A stretch of DNA of 33,981 nt from Clostridia bacterium (lineage in GTDB: Bacteria > Bacillota > Clostridia > Oscillospirales > CAG-272). The notes beneath the pieces were generated by a model. That model was given only the letters and a program-made list of their open reading frames with translations, had not been told where the DNA came from and made no database searches. Made by a program: the position numbers and the translations under genes. Below, in pieces: positions 16,543 to 24,705 of this stretch (its first letter is position 1; the number at the start of each line of letters is the position of its first letter). The stretch is from assembly GCA_017938885.1 (NCBI GenBank), contig JAGBAS010000076.1:1-33981 (forward strand), given 5' to 3'.

Positions 16543-18012
16543 TTATCTATGGCTTTCCAGCCATTTGTGGTAGGATGAGTCATCCAGATCGACACCTAAT
16601 TCATACACCGTTCCTGTTTCCAAATTCACTACAACATAGCGGCGGCTGTTTGCCCATTCGGGAATATTGGTGTTATAGACGTTAGTGAAGTCCTTGTAGG
16701 TCTGATATTGGATCAAGGCATATTTCCCATCCATAATCAAAATCTGCTCTAAGTTATCGGGAATACCGTCGGTACATAACTGGAAGAGAATCTCATACTC
16801 TCCCGTTTGGGCATTGTAACGGTATAATTTTCCGCCCCATTTCGTCCCGTTGCTTGAAGTGTTATTGTTATAAGTTTGATAATAATCATAATGAGGGTCA
16901 TTTTTGTTTTCTTCTACGTAATGATTGATTCTTGTATATATGTTTTCATCGTATATAAGCAATGTTCGGCTTCCCATATCATGCATTTCACCGGTACTCA
17001 TATCGTATTTCAGCCAGTTCGAAAAGATGTGATTGATGTTTTTCCACACGTAAACCGTTTGATCCGATACCCCCGCAAAACGAATGTCAATTTCGCCCGC
17101 TTCACGATCCAGCCAGCTTTCGTCAAGGATGATCTCGTCCTCGCCCGTATCCAGATTGTACCGTCCAAGCGTACCGTTTTCTTTATTCGTGTACCATTCA
17201 TAGGATCCTTGGTGCCATGTTATGAGATGAACAGGCTTTTCACGGAGCGGACACGTTGTTTTCTCCTTCATATCGTACACCATGGTGACCCTATCGTATT
17301 GTCCGTCATCAAACTTCATATTCGCGTTATAGTAAATCTTATTTTGATATACATACACCTTCGTGGGCTGGTCTGCACCGTTCCATTCATAAACCACCTC
17401 CGCGTCGTTCATGAGCAGATCAAAGGAATACATGACGGTTTTGTCGTTGGCTTTATCCAATGTCAGGTAAATACGGTCATTTATGACCTGACAGGCTGAT
17501 TGCATCATCAAGGTTACATTACTGAATATACAGGCTTCATGATCGCAGAGGGGGTCTTTACAGATTTTCACCACCTGCCCGGTCAGCTTACTGAACATAG
17601 CTCCGCCATACTGGACGTCAAGAATTACGTAATAAGGCGTGTTTCCAAAAACACCGTTTGTGTTATTACCAACCGACGACCGTACTTGATCCTCCATAAA
17701 GGACGCATACAGCTCCTCTGCTGTCCATCCCTCGTAGGGGTTTCCCGTGATCTTGCCGTTTTCGGCATCGCCCGTGGAGGGGTCTCCGATGGGAATATCG
17801 GGCGTGGTGGTATTGGGGTCGGTTACTTCACCACCGTTGGGGTTTGTTTCGTCGGGATTACTTACATCCGGCTGCCCCGCAATCGTTATTTGCTCCCCCG
17901 TAGGCGCGTCGGTTTCATCGGGACGGAACTGGTCGCGGCGGGAGCAGGAGGCGAGCGAGGAGGCCAGCAGAAGAGTGGCCAAAATAGCGGTTAGAATCCG
18001 ATTGTTTTTCAT
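16543..18012 (-). CDS. Surface lipoprotein, RRDQF subfamily (array member)
   Basis: The product is a 489-residue predicted lipoprotein, lipobox L-A-S-C (Cys23). The linker is of the DIPIGDPSTGDAENGK type shared with 13561-15027, but shortened. The helix TGNPYEGWTAEELYASF and motif CKDPLCDHEAC follow. The segment LKYDMSTGEM, INHYVEENKNDPHYDYY is shared with the copy at 29492-30958, while the C-terminus SYHKWLESHR is shared with 19513-20982. The ATG at 18012 follows AAAAGGAG; six more residues from an ATG at 18030 are possible but would place the start against the neighbouring stop. This copy shows the patchwork character of the array well, since each segment has a different closest relative. 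Confidence 0.92.
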   Translation of the reverse strand: MKNNRILTAILATLLLASSLASCSRRDQFRPDETDAPTGEQITIAGQPDVSNPDETNPNGGEVTDPNTTTPDIPIGDPSTGDAENGKITGNPYEGWTAEELYASFMEDQVRSSVGNNTNGVFGNTPYYVILDVQYGGAMFSKLTGQVVKICKDPLCDHEACIFSNVTLMMQSACQVINDRIYLTLDKANDKTVMYSFDLLMNDAEVVYEWNGADQPTKVYVYQNKIYYNANMKFDDGQYDRVTMVYDMKEKTTCPLREKPVHLITWHQGSYEWYTNKENGTLGRYNLDTGEDEIILDESWLDREAGEIDIRFAGVSDQTVYVWKNINHIFSNWLKYDMSTGEMHDMGSRTLLIYDENIYTRINHYVEENKNDPHYDYYQTYNNNTSSNGTKWGGKLYRYNAQTGEYEILFQLCTDGIPDNLEQILIMDGKYALIQYQTYKDFTNVYNTNIPEWANSRRYVVVNLETGTVYELGVDLDDSSYHKWLESHR

Positions 18013-18026
18013 GCTTGAACTCCTTT

Positions 18027-19505
18027 TCATGATCTGCCCGGGCGGTTATGATAGGATTGGGTGGACAGATCGACCCCCAGCTCATACACTGTTCCGGTCT
18101 CCAGATTCACAACAACATAACGCTCACTTCGCGCCCAATCGGGAATAGAGGGGCTGTAGGGATTCTGAAAATCCTTATAAGTTTGATATTCAAGCATCAA
18201 GAACTTTCCGTCAAGAAGAAAAAATTCCGTTAAGGAATCGGGAATACCATCAGTACGAAGATTCACAACCTCGTGTAGTTTCCCCGTTTTCTCATCTGTC
18301 CGATAAAACTTACCTCCAAAGCGAGTTTGTACAGCGGTACTATTGCAATAGTATTCATAGTGCGGATCGTCCTTATATTCATCAACATTATGAAGCACTA
18401 CTTGATAGTATGTACCGTCGTATATGAACGGTGTGATTCCTCCTATCTCCTGCAATTCACCTGTTTCCATATCATAACATAGATATAAATGGTTATAGTC
18501 GATCATGTTTTTTCTCACGTATACCGTTTGACCTGATACCCCCACAAAACGGAAATCCAGGTCTCCCGCCTCGGCATCCAAAAGGCTTGACGATACGATT
18601 ACCTCATCCTTACCCGTGTCCAGATTGCACCGTCCAAGCGCGCCGTTCTCTGCATTTGTGTACCATTCATAGGTGCCTACATACCAGATTGCTGTACAAC
18701 GAACAGGCTGTTCACGAAGCGGATGCGTTGTTTTCTCTTTCATATCGTACACCATGGTAATGTTACCGTATTGGCCGTCATCAAACTTTATCTCTGCGTC
18801 GTAGTAAATCTTACCCTGATACACATATATGGAGTCGGGACAATCCATATCCTTCCACTCACAAATTAACCGTGCATCGTTCATGAGCAGATCGAAAGAA
18901 TACAAGCTGCACGTACATATATCCCCCTTGTACCCTTCCACCGCCAAATAACAGCGGTCATCCACGACCTGACACGATCTCATCCATGATGTACGGTGAT
19001 TGAATATACAAGTCTTATGGTCACAGATAGGGTCTTTGCAGATCTGCACCACCTGTCCCGTCAGCTTACTGAACATGTAACCGCCGTACTGAACGTCAAG
19101 AATCACATAATACGGGGTATTACCAAACATATCGTTTACGTTATTATAAACCGATCGCTCCTGATCCTCCATAAAGGACGCATACAGCTCCTCCGCCGTC
19201 CAGCCCTCGTAGGGGTTGCCCGTGATCTTGCCGTTTTCGCCGCCGCTTACGGGAGGCGTCACAATGGGGATGTCGGGAGGTGTAGTGGTATTAGGATTGG
19301 TCACGTCCCCGCCGCTTTGGTTGGTGTCGGTGGGGTTGCTTTCGCCGGGATTACTCACATCAGGCTGCCCCGCAACCGTGGTCTGCTCCCCTGTGGGCGT
19401 GTCGGTCTCGGGCGGGCGGAATTGGTCGCGGCGGGTGCAAGAGGCGAGGGCAGAGGCCAGCAGAAGAGTGGCCAAAATAGCTGTTAGAATCCGATTGTTT
19501 TTCAT
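18027..19505 (-). CDS. Surface lipoprotein, RRDQF subfamily (array member)
   Basis: The product is a 492-residue predicted lipoprotein, lipobox L-A-S-C (Cys23), then T-R-R-D-Q-F. The linker is the PPDIPIVTPPVSGGENGK type shared with 19513-20982 and 29492-30958. The helix TGNPYEGWTAEELYASF and motif CKDPICDHKTC follow. The body and the C-terminus LSTQSYHNRPGRS are close to 13561-15027. I chose the ATG at 19505, which has AGAGGT upstream and begins a normal signal peptide; the frame stays open for 41 more codons upstream, but these overlap the neighbouring gene's 3' end and make no signal sequence. The gap to the upstream stop is only seven bases. Confidence 0.92.
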   Translation of the reverse strand: MKNNRILTAILATLLLASALASCTRRDQFRPPETDTPTGEQTTVAGQPDVSNPGESNPTDTNQSGGDVTNPNTTTPPDIPIVTPPVSGGENGKITGNPYEGWTAEELYASFMEDQERSVYNNVNDMFGNTPYYVILDVQYGGYMFSKLTGQVVQICKDPICDHKTCIFNHRTSWMRSCQVVDDRCYLAVEGYKGDICTCSLYSFDLLMNDARLICEWKDMDCPDSIYVYQGKIYYDAEIKFDDGQYGNITMVYDMKEKTTHPLREQPVRCTAIWYVGTYEWYTNAENGALGRCNLDTGKDEVIVSSSLLDAEAGDLDFRFVGVSGQTVYVRKNMIDYNHLYLCYDMETGELQEIGGITPFIYDGTYYQVVLHNVDEYKDDPHYEYYCNSTAVQTRFGGKFYRTDEKTGKLHEVVNLRTDGIPDSLTEFFLLDGKFLMLEYQTYKDFQNPYSPSIPDWARSERYVVVNLETGTVYELGVDLSTQSYHNRPGRS

Positions 19506-19512
19506 GCTTGAT

Positions 19513-20982
19513 TTACCTCTCATGTTTTTCATGCTTTTCCAGCCATTTGTGGTAGGATTGGTCAGACAGATCGACACCCAGCTCGTACACCGTTCCTGTT
19601 TCCATATTGACGACAACGTAACGATCACTCCTTGCCCATTCGAGGATTGAGGGACTGTAGGGGTTCTGAAAATCCTTATAGGTTTGATATTTAATCATCA
19701 AGAAATTTCCGTCAAGAATACAGAAATCCATTAAGCAATCGGGAATTCCGTCGGTAGAAAGGCTCACAACCTCGTGCAACTCTCCTGTTTTCAAGTCTCT
19801 TTGAAAAAATTTGCCTCCGTAGATGCAGCCTGCGTTATCTTTCGTAGAATAGTACTCATAGTGCGGATCGTTCTTGTATTCCGTGACATTGTGCCTCACT
19901 CCCTGATAGATTATATCGTCGTATAGCAACACGGTCGTATCCCCTATGTCCTGCATATTGCCAGTTTCCAGGTCATACTCCTTGCAATTTGTATTCCCTC
20001 CTACGGTTAAATATTTCATAACGTATACCTTTTGACCGACCGAACCCATATAATAGAAGCCCGTTTCGCCTTCCTCATGATTCAAGAGACTTCCGGCAAG
20101 GATCTCCTCGTCCTCTCCCGTATCCATATTGTAGCGTCGGAGAGAACCATCCGACCGTGGCGTGTACCATTCGTAGGCACCTTCATACCAAATTACGCCG
20201 GAACGAATCGGCTCTTGGTGGAGAGGGGCGGTTGTTTTCTCATTCATATCGTAGACCATTGTGACTCTGTCGTATTGTCCGTCATCAAACTTCATTTCTG
20301 TAGAATAGTAAAGCTTATCGTTGTATATGTGTGCTTTTTTGGGAGCATCGGCACCGCTCCACTCACAAACCAGTTTTGCGTCATTCATGAGCAGATCGAA
20401 AGAATACAGGCCGGTGACATAAACATCCCCTTTGAAACCCTTCATAAGCAGATAACAACGGTCATCCACGACCAAACATGATTCCAATTGTAACATGCTA
20501 AATATACAATTTTCGTGGTCACAGATGGGGTCTTTGCAGATTTGCACCACCTGTCCTGTCAGCTTACTAAACATAGAGCCACCGTTCCGGACGTCAAGAA
20601 TCACGTAATATGGGGTATTTCCGAACTTATCGTTTACGTTGTTATAAATCGACCGCTCCTGATCCTCCATAAAGGACGCATACAGCTCCTCGGCTGTCCA
20701 GCCCTCGTAAGGGTTGCCCGTGATCTTGCCGTTTTCGCCGCCGCTTACGGGAGGCGTAACAATGGGAATATCGGGAGGTGTGGTGGTATTGGATTCGGTT
20801 GCTTCTCCACCGTTGGGGTTAGTTTCGATGGGATTACTTCCATCCGGTTGACCTGCCGCCGTGGTCTGCTCCCCTGTGGGCGTATCGGTCTCAGGGGGGC
20901 GGAATTGGTCGCGGCAGGAGCAGGAGGCAAATACCGCCGTGACGGTCATAAAGGCTAACAAAATAGCTATGATTCGTTTCAT
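19513..20982 (-). CDS. Surface lipoprotein, RRDQF subfamily (array member)
   Basis: The product is a 489-residue predicted lipoprotein with lipobox F-A-S-C (Cys21). The usual C-S-R-R-D-Q start reads C-S-C-R-D-Q here, giving an extra Cys two residues after the lipidated one. The signal peptide (MKRIIAILLAFMTVTAVFA) differs from the other RRDQF copies and is closer to the RRDQY type. The linker is the PPDIPIVTPPVSGGENGK type. The helix TGNPYEGWTAEELYASF and motif CKDPICDHENC follow, and the C-terminus is SYHKWLEKHEKHER. AAAGGA precedes the ATG at 20982; an ATG at 21000 overlapping the LRR stop is an alternative. It is the first of six tandem lipoproteins behind the LRR gene. Confidence 0.91.
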   Translation of the reverse strand: MKRIIAILLAFMTVTAVFASCSCRDQFRPPETDTPTGEQTTAAGQPDGSNPIETNPNGGEATESNTTTPPDIPIVTPPVSGGENGKITGNPYEGWTAEELYASFMEDQERSIYNNVNDKFGNTPYYVILDVRNGGSMFSKLTGQVVQICKDPICDHENCIFSMLQLESCLVVDDRCYLLMKGFKGDVYVTGLYSFDLLMNDAKLVCEWSGADAPKKAHIYNDKLYYSTEMKFDDGQYDRVTMVYDMNEKTTAPLHQEPIRSGVIWYEGAYEWYTPRSDGSLRRYNMDTGEDEEILAGSLLNHEEGETGFYYMGSVGQKVYVMKYLTVGGNTNCKEYDLETGNMQDIGDTTVLLYDDIIYQGVRHNVTEYKNDPHYEYYSTKDNAGCIYGGKFFQRDLKTGELHEVVSLSTDGIPDCLMDFCILDGNFLMIKYQTYKDFQNPYSPSILEWARSDRYVVVNMETGTVYELGVDLSDQSYHKWLEKHEKHER

Positions 20983-20996
20983 ATTCGTGATTCCTT

Positions 20997-22238
20997 TCAT
21001 TCTTCTTTCAACTGCGGCACACCGTTCTCGTCATACTCCCACGCATCCCCGTAGTGGAACTCCGCCCCTGCCGACTTGCAGGCACCCGCCCAGTAGGCGA
21101 TGTAGGAAAGGGCGTCCTCGCGGGTGTCGGTGAGGTAGATGTGCTTGACCGCCGTGTTCGGGAAGGGGTTACTGCCCGCGTGGGTAGAGCCCTGCAAGAC
21201 GAGGTAGGCCAGCTTTTCGCAGTCCTTGAAGGCGTTGTCGCCAATAGAGGCCACCGAGGCGGGGACGGTCACGGAAGTGACGTTGCGGAGTCCCGCCAGC
21301 GTAAAGCTGCCAATGGCGGTGATGCCCTCGGGGAGGGTGATGTCTCCCTCGATCCGTGCGCCCTCCACGTAGAAATTCTCCGCAAGCATGGTGGGGCTGG
21401 CATCCTGAAAGTCGATCCGCACACTGCACCACTGGGCAATGTTGCCGCTGTAGTGAACATCCGTCAAGGATTCGCAGTCCTTGAAGGTGGTTCCGCTGAG
21501 GGTGGTGAGGGTCTTGGGGAGATGCAGAGTGGTCAGGTCGCGGCAACCCTCAAAGGCACCGTTGCCGATCTCGGTCACCCCCTCGGGGATGGTGATCTCG
21601 GTGAGGCGCAGGCACTTTTTGAAGGCCCATCCGTGGAGATTCGTGACGGTGGAGGGGATGGTGATGCTTTTGAGAGAGGAACAGCCCGAAAACAAGGAAT
21701 CGGGGATGGACGTGATGCCCTCGGGGAGGACAATATCTGTTAGGCGGAAACAGCCCTCGAACAGGGCGCGGTTGAGGGTCTGGACGGTGGAGGGGAGTTC
21801 CACCGAAACCAAGCGGTTACAACGGCTGAAAGCGGAGTCTCCGATCACGGTCATGCCCTCGGGGATCACCACATGGGTCAGGGTCTCGTCCCCCGTAAAC
21901 GCCCCGATGGCGACACCCATGACGGTGTTTCCATCGTGTGTGGTGGGGAGGTAGATCTGTGTGTCGGTGCATTCCCCGCGACCCAGAACGAGGTATTGAC
22001 CGCTGTAGGTGTCCACGCCAATCTCCAGGCCCTCGGAAACTTGGTACTCCCAGCCACAGGTGGCGCAAACCTCATTCTCCAAGGTATGGACGAGGCAATC
22101 GCCGGTTTCGATGGAATGGGGATTGACAAAGGCGGGCTTGGTCTCGCCCTCTGTGGGCATACCCGTTTGGCAGGCGTTAAGGGTGAGCATGGTGAACAGA
22201 ACCGCAAGAATAGCGATAAGTTTCATGTAGTGTTTCAT
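20997..22238 (-). CDS. BspA-like leucine-rich repeat lipoprotein
   Basis: The product is a 413-residue predicted lipoprotein: signal peptide, lipobox L-N-A-C (Cys23), then Q-T-G-M-P-T-E-G-E-T and FVNPH, as in the paralog at 4755-5957. A Cys/His segment (CLVHTLENEVCATCG) follows. From about residue 105 there are roughly ten BspA-type repeats, for example LPEGITSIPDSLFSGCSSL and IPEGVTEIGNGAFEGCRDL. The protein ends YGDAWEYDENGVPQLKEE, again like its paralog. The ATG at 22238 has GGAGG eleven bases upstream. Only one base separates it from the permease stop, so the two are very likely translationally coupled. It probably acts outside the membrane, together with the permease or the neighbouring lipoproteins; the binding target is unknown. 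Confidence 0.93.
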   Translation of the reverse strand: MKHYMKLIAILAVLFTMLTLNACQTGMPTEGETKPAFVNPHSIETGDCLVHTLENEVCATCGWEYQVSEGLEIGVDTYSGQYLVLGRGECTDTQIYLPTTHDGNTVMGVAIGAFTGDETLTHVVIPEGMTVIGDSAFSRCNRLVSVELPSTVQTLNRALFEGCFRLTDIVLPEGITSIPDSLFSGCSSLKSITIPSTVTNLHGWAFKKCLRLTEITIPEGVTEIGNGAFEGCRDLTTLHLPKTLTTLSGTTFKDCESLTDVHYSGNIAQWCSVRIDFQDASPTMLAENFYVEGARIEGDITLPEGITAIGSFTLAGLRNVTSVTVPASVASIGDNAFKDCEKLAYLVLQGSTHAGSNPFPNTAVKHIYLTDTREDALSYIAYWAGACKSAGAEFHYGDAWEYDENGVPQLKEE

Positions 22239-22239
22239 A

Positions 22240-24645
22240 TCAGTGCATCCTCCTTTCCTTTCCGGGTACTTTTCGGCGGAATCCCACCCATTGTCCCAAG
22301 CTGACCGCAAACAGTACGGCGCAGACCACCAGAACGGCTACGGTGAACAGGGCAAAAAAGAGAGCCGAACCCGCCGATTGGGTGAGGTATTCGTGACCCG
22401 ACAGGAGGGTGGTGAAATCGAAGTAACGGGCGAAGTCCAGCCCGAAGCGGCGGAACACGAAGGGTACGACGGTGACGAGAGCCACGGTGGCCATGGTGTT
22501 GACCGACTTCTTGGAGGGGACAGACACCGCCACGGTGATGAAGCCCAGCAAGACGACACCCACCACGCGGAGGGTCTCAAAGAGCATGAGATACTGATGG
22601 ATGGTCATATTCCACCCAATGCCGCCGAGGATCGGGAGGCTTTGGACGGGCGCGGTAGCTGACGCGAAGGTGTACAGCTCGGTGAGCTTGGTGTGGTCGA
22701 GATAGCCGCAGACAATGGCCATAAGGGCACAAGCGGCCACGGCGATGACATACTTGGTGGCGAACAGCTCTCCCCGTCCCCGTTTGGTGGCGCGGAGGAT
22801 ACCCGACACGCCCGCACTGTACTCGGTGGTAAAGAGCATAGCGCCAAAGACCAAAGCGAAGATGTAGAGCAGGTAGTCAAAGCCCCGCCCGAACATCCGG
22901 TTCCAGCCTGTGGAGTAGACGAAGTGGGCATCGTGACCCGCCTCGATCTGTTCCAGCAGGTAATCTCTGCGGGCCTCCACGACCTTGAACACGTCGTCTC
23001 TGGCCTTGGCATCTTCTAACTGCCCTTGGTACTCCACGTACTCGTCGTAGGTAATGAGGCCGTCACGGTAGTTGGCCTCCATCTCCTTCTCCATGCCTCG
23101 GATGGTGTCGATCTCGGCGCGCTCGTCGGTGATGAAGTCCAGCTTTTCTTCGGTGACCTCACCCTCCAGCATGGTCATGTACTCCTTGTAGAGGGTATCC
23201 GAGAAGGAGTAATTGACGGGATCGGTAGTGTAGATCTGGTAGCCCTTGACCAGCAGGATAACGGCAATGAGCAGGATATACTTACCCGCGAACAGGACCT
23301 TATGCAGCTCAAAGCCCGCAAAGCCGGGGATGAAGCAAGGAAGCGCCACGTTGGGGATCTTAAAGAGCTTTTTCCCCTTCCGCAGGGAGCGTCCTCCCGC
23401 CGAGCGGCAGTAGAGCAGGGTCGCCCATATCCCGAAGATCACCGCAATCAGCCCCATGAACAGGAAAACGGCGGTGAGGTAGGGCAGACAGCGGCCGAAG
23501 ACGTTGATGGCGTAGTAGCGGGAGAAGCAGACCTCGGCGTCCATGATGGTGAAGATATTGAGCAGGCGCAGGGGGCTGTTGATGTCCAGGTAGTCGGTGA
23601 AGTAGACAAAGAAGTTTACGCCGCCGATGACAAGCCCCGTGAGGTAGGTCAGGGCGTAGTTGCGGAGCAGGAAGGAGGCGGTGAGGATGACTGTCCCCAA
23701 CGCGAACAGGGTCAGGATCTTGATGAGCAGGGACAGACCCAGATATTCACCTACCGTGACAATGTAGGGGCAGAACAGGTAATCATCAAAGATCTGAATG
23801 TAATTGGACAGGGACGAGTAGCCAAACTCTGCCCCAAACAGGATCAGGGTGGTGGCCGAGAAGGTGATGACCGCGATCACAATGACCGACAGCATGGCCG
23901 CAAGCTTGGCCAGCATGGTGGAGAGCCGTCCCAACTTGGTGGCGCGGATGATGGGGTAGGTGCCGTTCTTTTTCTCGTCCAGTAGGAGTCCGGGGACGAG
24001 AACCAGCAAAAACAAGATGAGGCAGATATTGCCGTCAGCGTAGGCGAAATAGTGGTTCCAGCCAATGTCCCGCTCGATTTCCAAGGGGACGTATTTGCCC
24101 ACGGTGTAAATGTCGATGACGTCATCCTGATAGCGGTAGTCGTAGCTGTTCTCGCTCATGCCGAAGGCCACGTACTCGATCTTGGCGGCCTCGGCGCGGG
24201 CGATGACCTCGTCATACTTTTCGATGCGGGTGACGTCTATGTAGTTCTTGACGTTGCGGAAATAGCGGTAAGTGCCGTTGTATTCCTGGATCTTCTCCCA
24301 AATCTCGTCGTTGTACTCGGGCCAGTAGTCCTGAATGGACAGGGTGGACAGATCCACCCCGTTCATCATGGCATCCATGGTCATCTGCACCTGCACCTCG
24401 GTCAGCCTTTGGGAGTAGGCGTACAGGGTGTCCATTTCGGTGAGGAATGCCTCGGGATCCTCCTCGTAGCGGGCAAAGATCTCCTCAATGGCGGCCAGCT
24501 CCTCGGCGGACAGGCCTGTCTCGGGGGAGGCCGGGATGCTCATGACCGAAACCGCCGACAGGATGGCGTTGACGGCGAACATGAGGAGGAAGAAGAATAC
24601 GACGAAGCGGTTGCCGAGAATTTTTTTGATTTCATAGCGGAGCAT
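22240..24645 (-). CDS. Double-length ABC-2 type transporter permease
   Basis: The product is an 801-residue membrane protein, colinear with the one at 5984-8374. It has two ABC-2-like halves, each with a long charged extracytoplasmic loop (about 35-205 and 495-595) and a membrane cluster. The shared half-signatures are LLLDEKKNGTYPIIRATKLG and TEYSAGVSGILRATKRGRG. The conserved loop motif IQDYWPEYNDEI occurs in both paralogs. AAAGGGG precedes the ATG. Two ATPase genes lie upstream in the same direction (26213-27967), separated by one lipoprotein gene, and most likely power it as a heterodimer. Its DNA is richer in GC than the adjacent lipoprotein genes. The direction is probably export or extraction from the membrane, as for the ABC-2 family in general; the substrate is not known. 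Confidence 0.93.
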   Translation of the reverse strand: MLRYEIKKILGNRFVVFFFLLMFAVNAILSAVSVMSIPASPETGLSAEELAAIEEIFARYEEDPEAFLTEMDTLYAYSQRLTEVQVQMTMDAMMNGVDLSTLSIQDYWPEYNDEIWEKIQEYNGTYRYFRNVKNYIDVTRIEKYDEVIARAEAAKIEYVAFGMSENSYDYRYQDDVIDIYTVGKYVPLEIERDIGWNHYFAYADGNICLILFLLVLVPGLLLDEKKNGTYPIIRATKLGRLSTMLAKLAAMLSVIVIAVITFSATTLILFGAEFGYSSLSNYIQIFDDYLFCPYIVTVGEYLGLSLLIKILTLFALGTVILTASFLLRNYALTYLTGLVIGGVNFFVYFTDYLDINSPLRLLNIFTIMDAEVCFSRYYAINVFGRCLPYLTAVFLFMGLIAVIFGIWATLLYCRSAGGRSLRKGKKLFKIPNVALPCFIPGFAGFELHKVLFAGKYILLIAVILLVKGYQIYTTDPVNYSFSDTLYKEYMTMLEGEVTEEKLDFITDERAEIDTIRGMEKEMEANYRDGLITYDEYVEYQGQLEDAKARDDVFKVVEARRDYLLEQIEAGHDAHFVYSTGWNRMFGRGFDYLLYIFALVFGAMLFTTEYSAGVSGILRATKRGRGELFATKYVIAVAACALMAIVCGYLDHTKLTELYTFASATAPVQSLPILGGIGWNMTIHQYLMLFETLRVVGVVLLGFITVAVSVPSKKSVNTMATVALVTVVPFVFRRFGLDFARYFDFTTLLSGHEYLTQSAGSALFFALFTVAVLVVCAVLFAVSLGQWVGFRRKVPGKERRMH

Positions 24646-24705
24646 GGGAAATCCCCTTTCGTGGATGTTGCTTGATAAGCATGGGCATTATGGAGCTATT
24701 GTGTA

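Noticed and set aside
19506..19628. Longer N-terminus for the lipoprotein at 18027-19505
   Set aside because: The 41 extra codons overlap the neighbouring gene's 3' end and would bury the signal peptide inside the protein. The ATG at 19505 has its own ribosome binding site.
12078..20982. Tandem repeats considered as a CRISPR or phase-variation cassette
   Set aside because: The repeat unit is a whole gene of about 1.5 kb with its own ribosome binding site. There are no short repeats with spacers, no invertible promoter ends and no recombinase gene in the window.
23026..23985. Plus-strand open frame opposite the permease gene (319 codons)
   Set aside because: It is Gln/Gly/Glu-rich without hydrophobic core, as expected for the antisense of a GC-rich membrane protein gene, and has no ribosome binding site.
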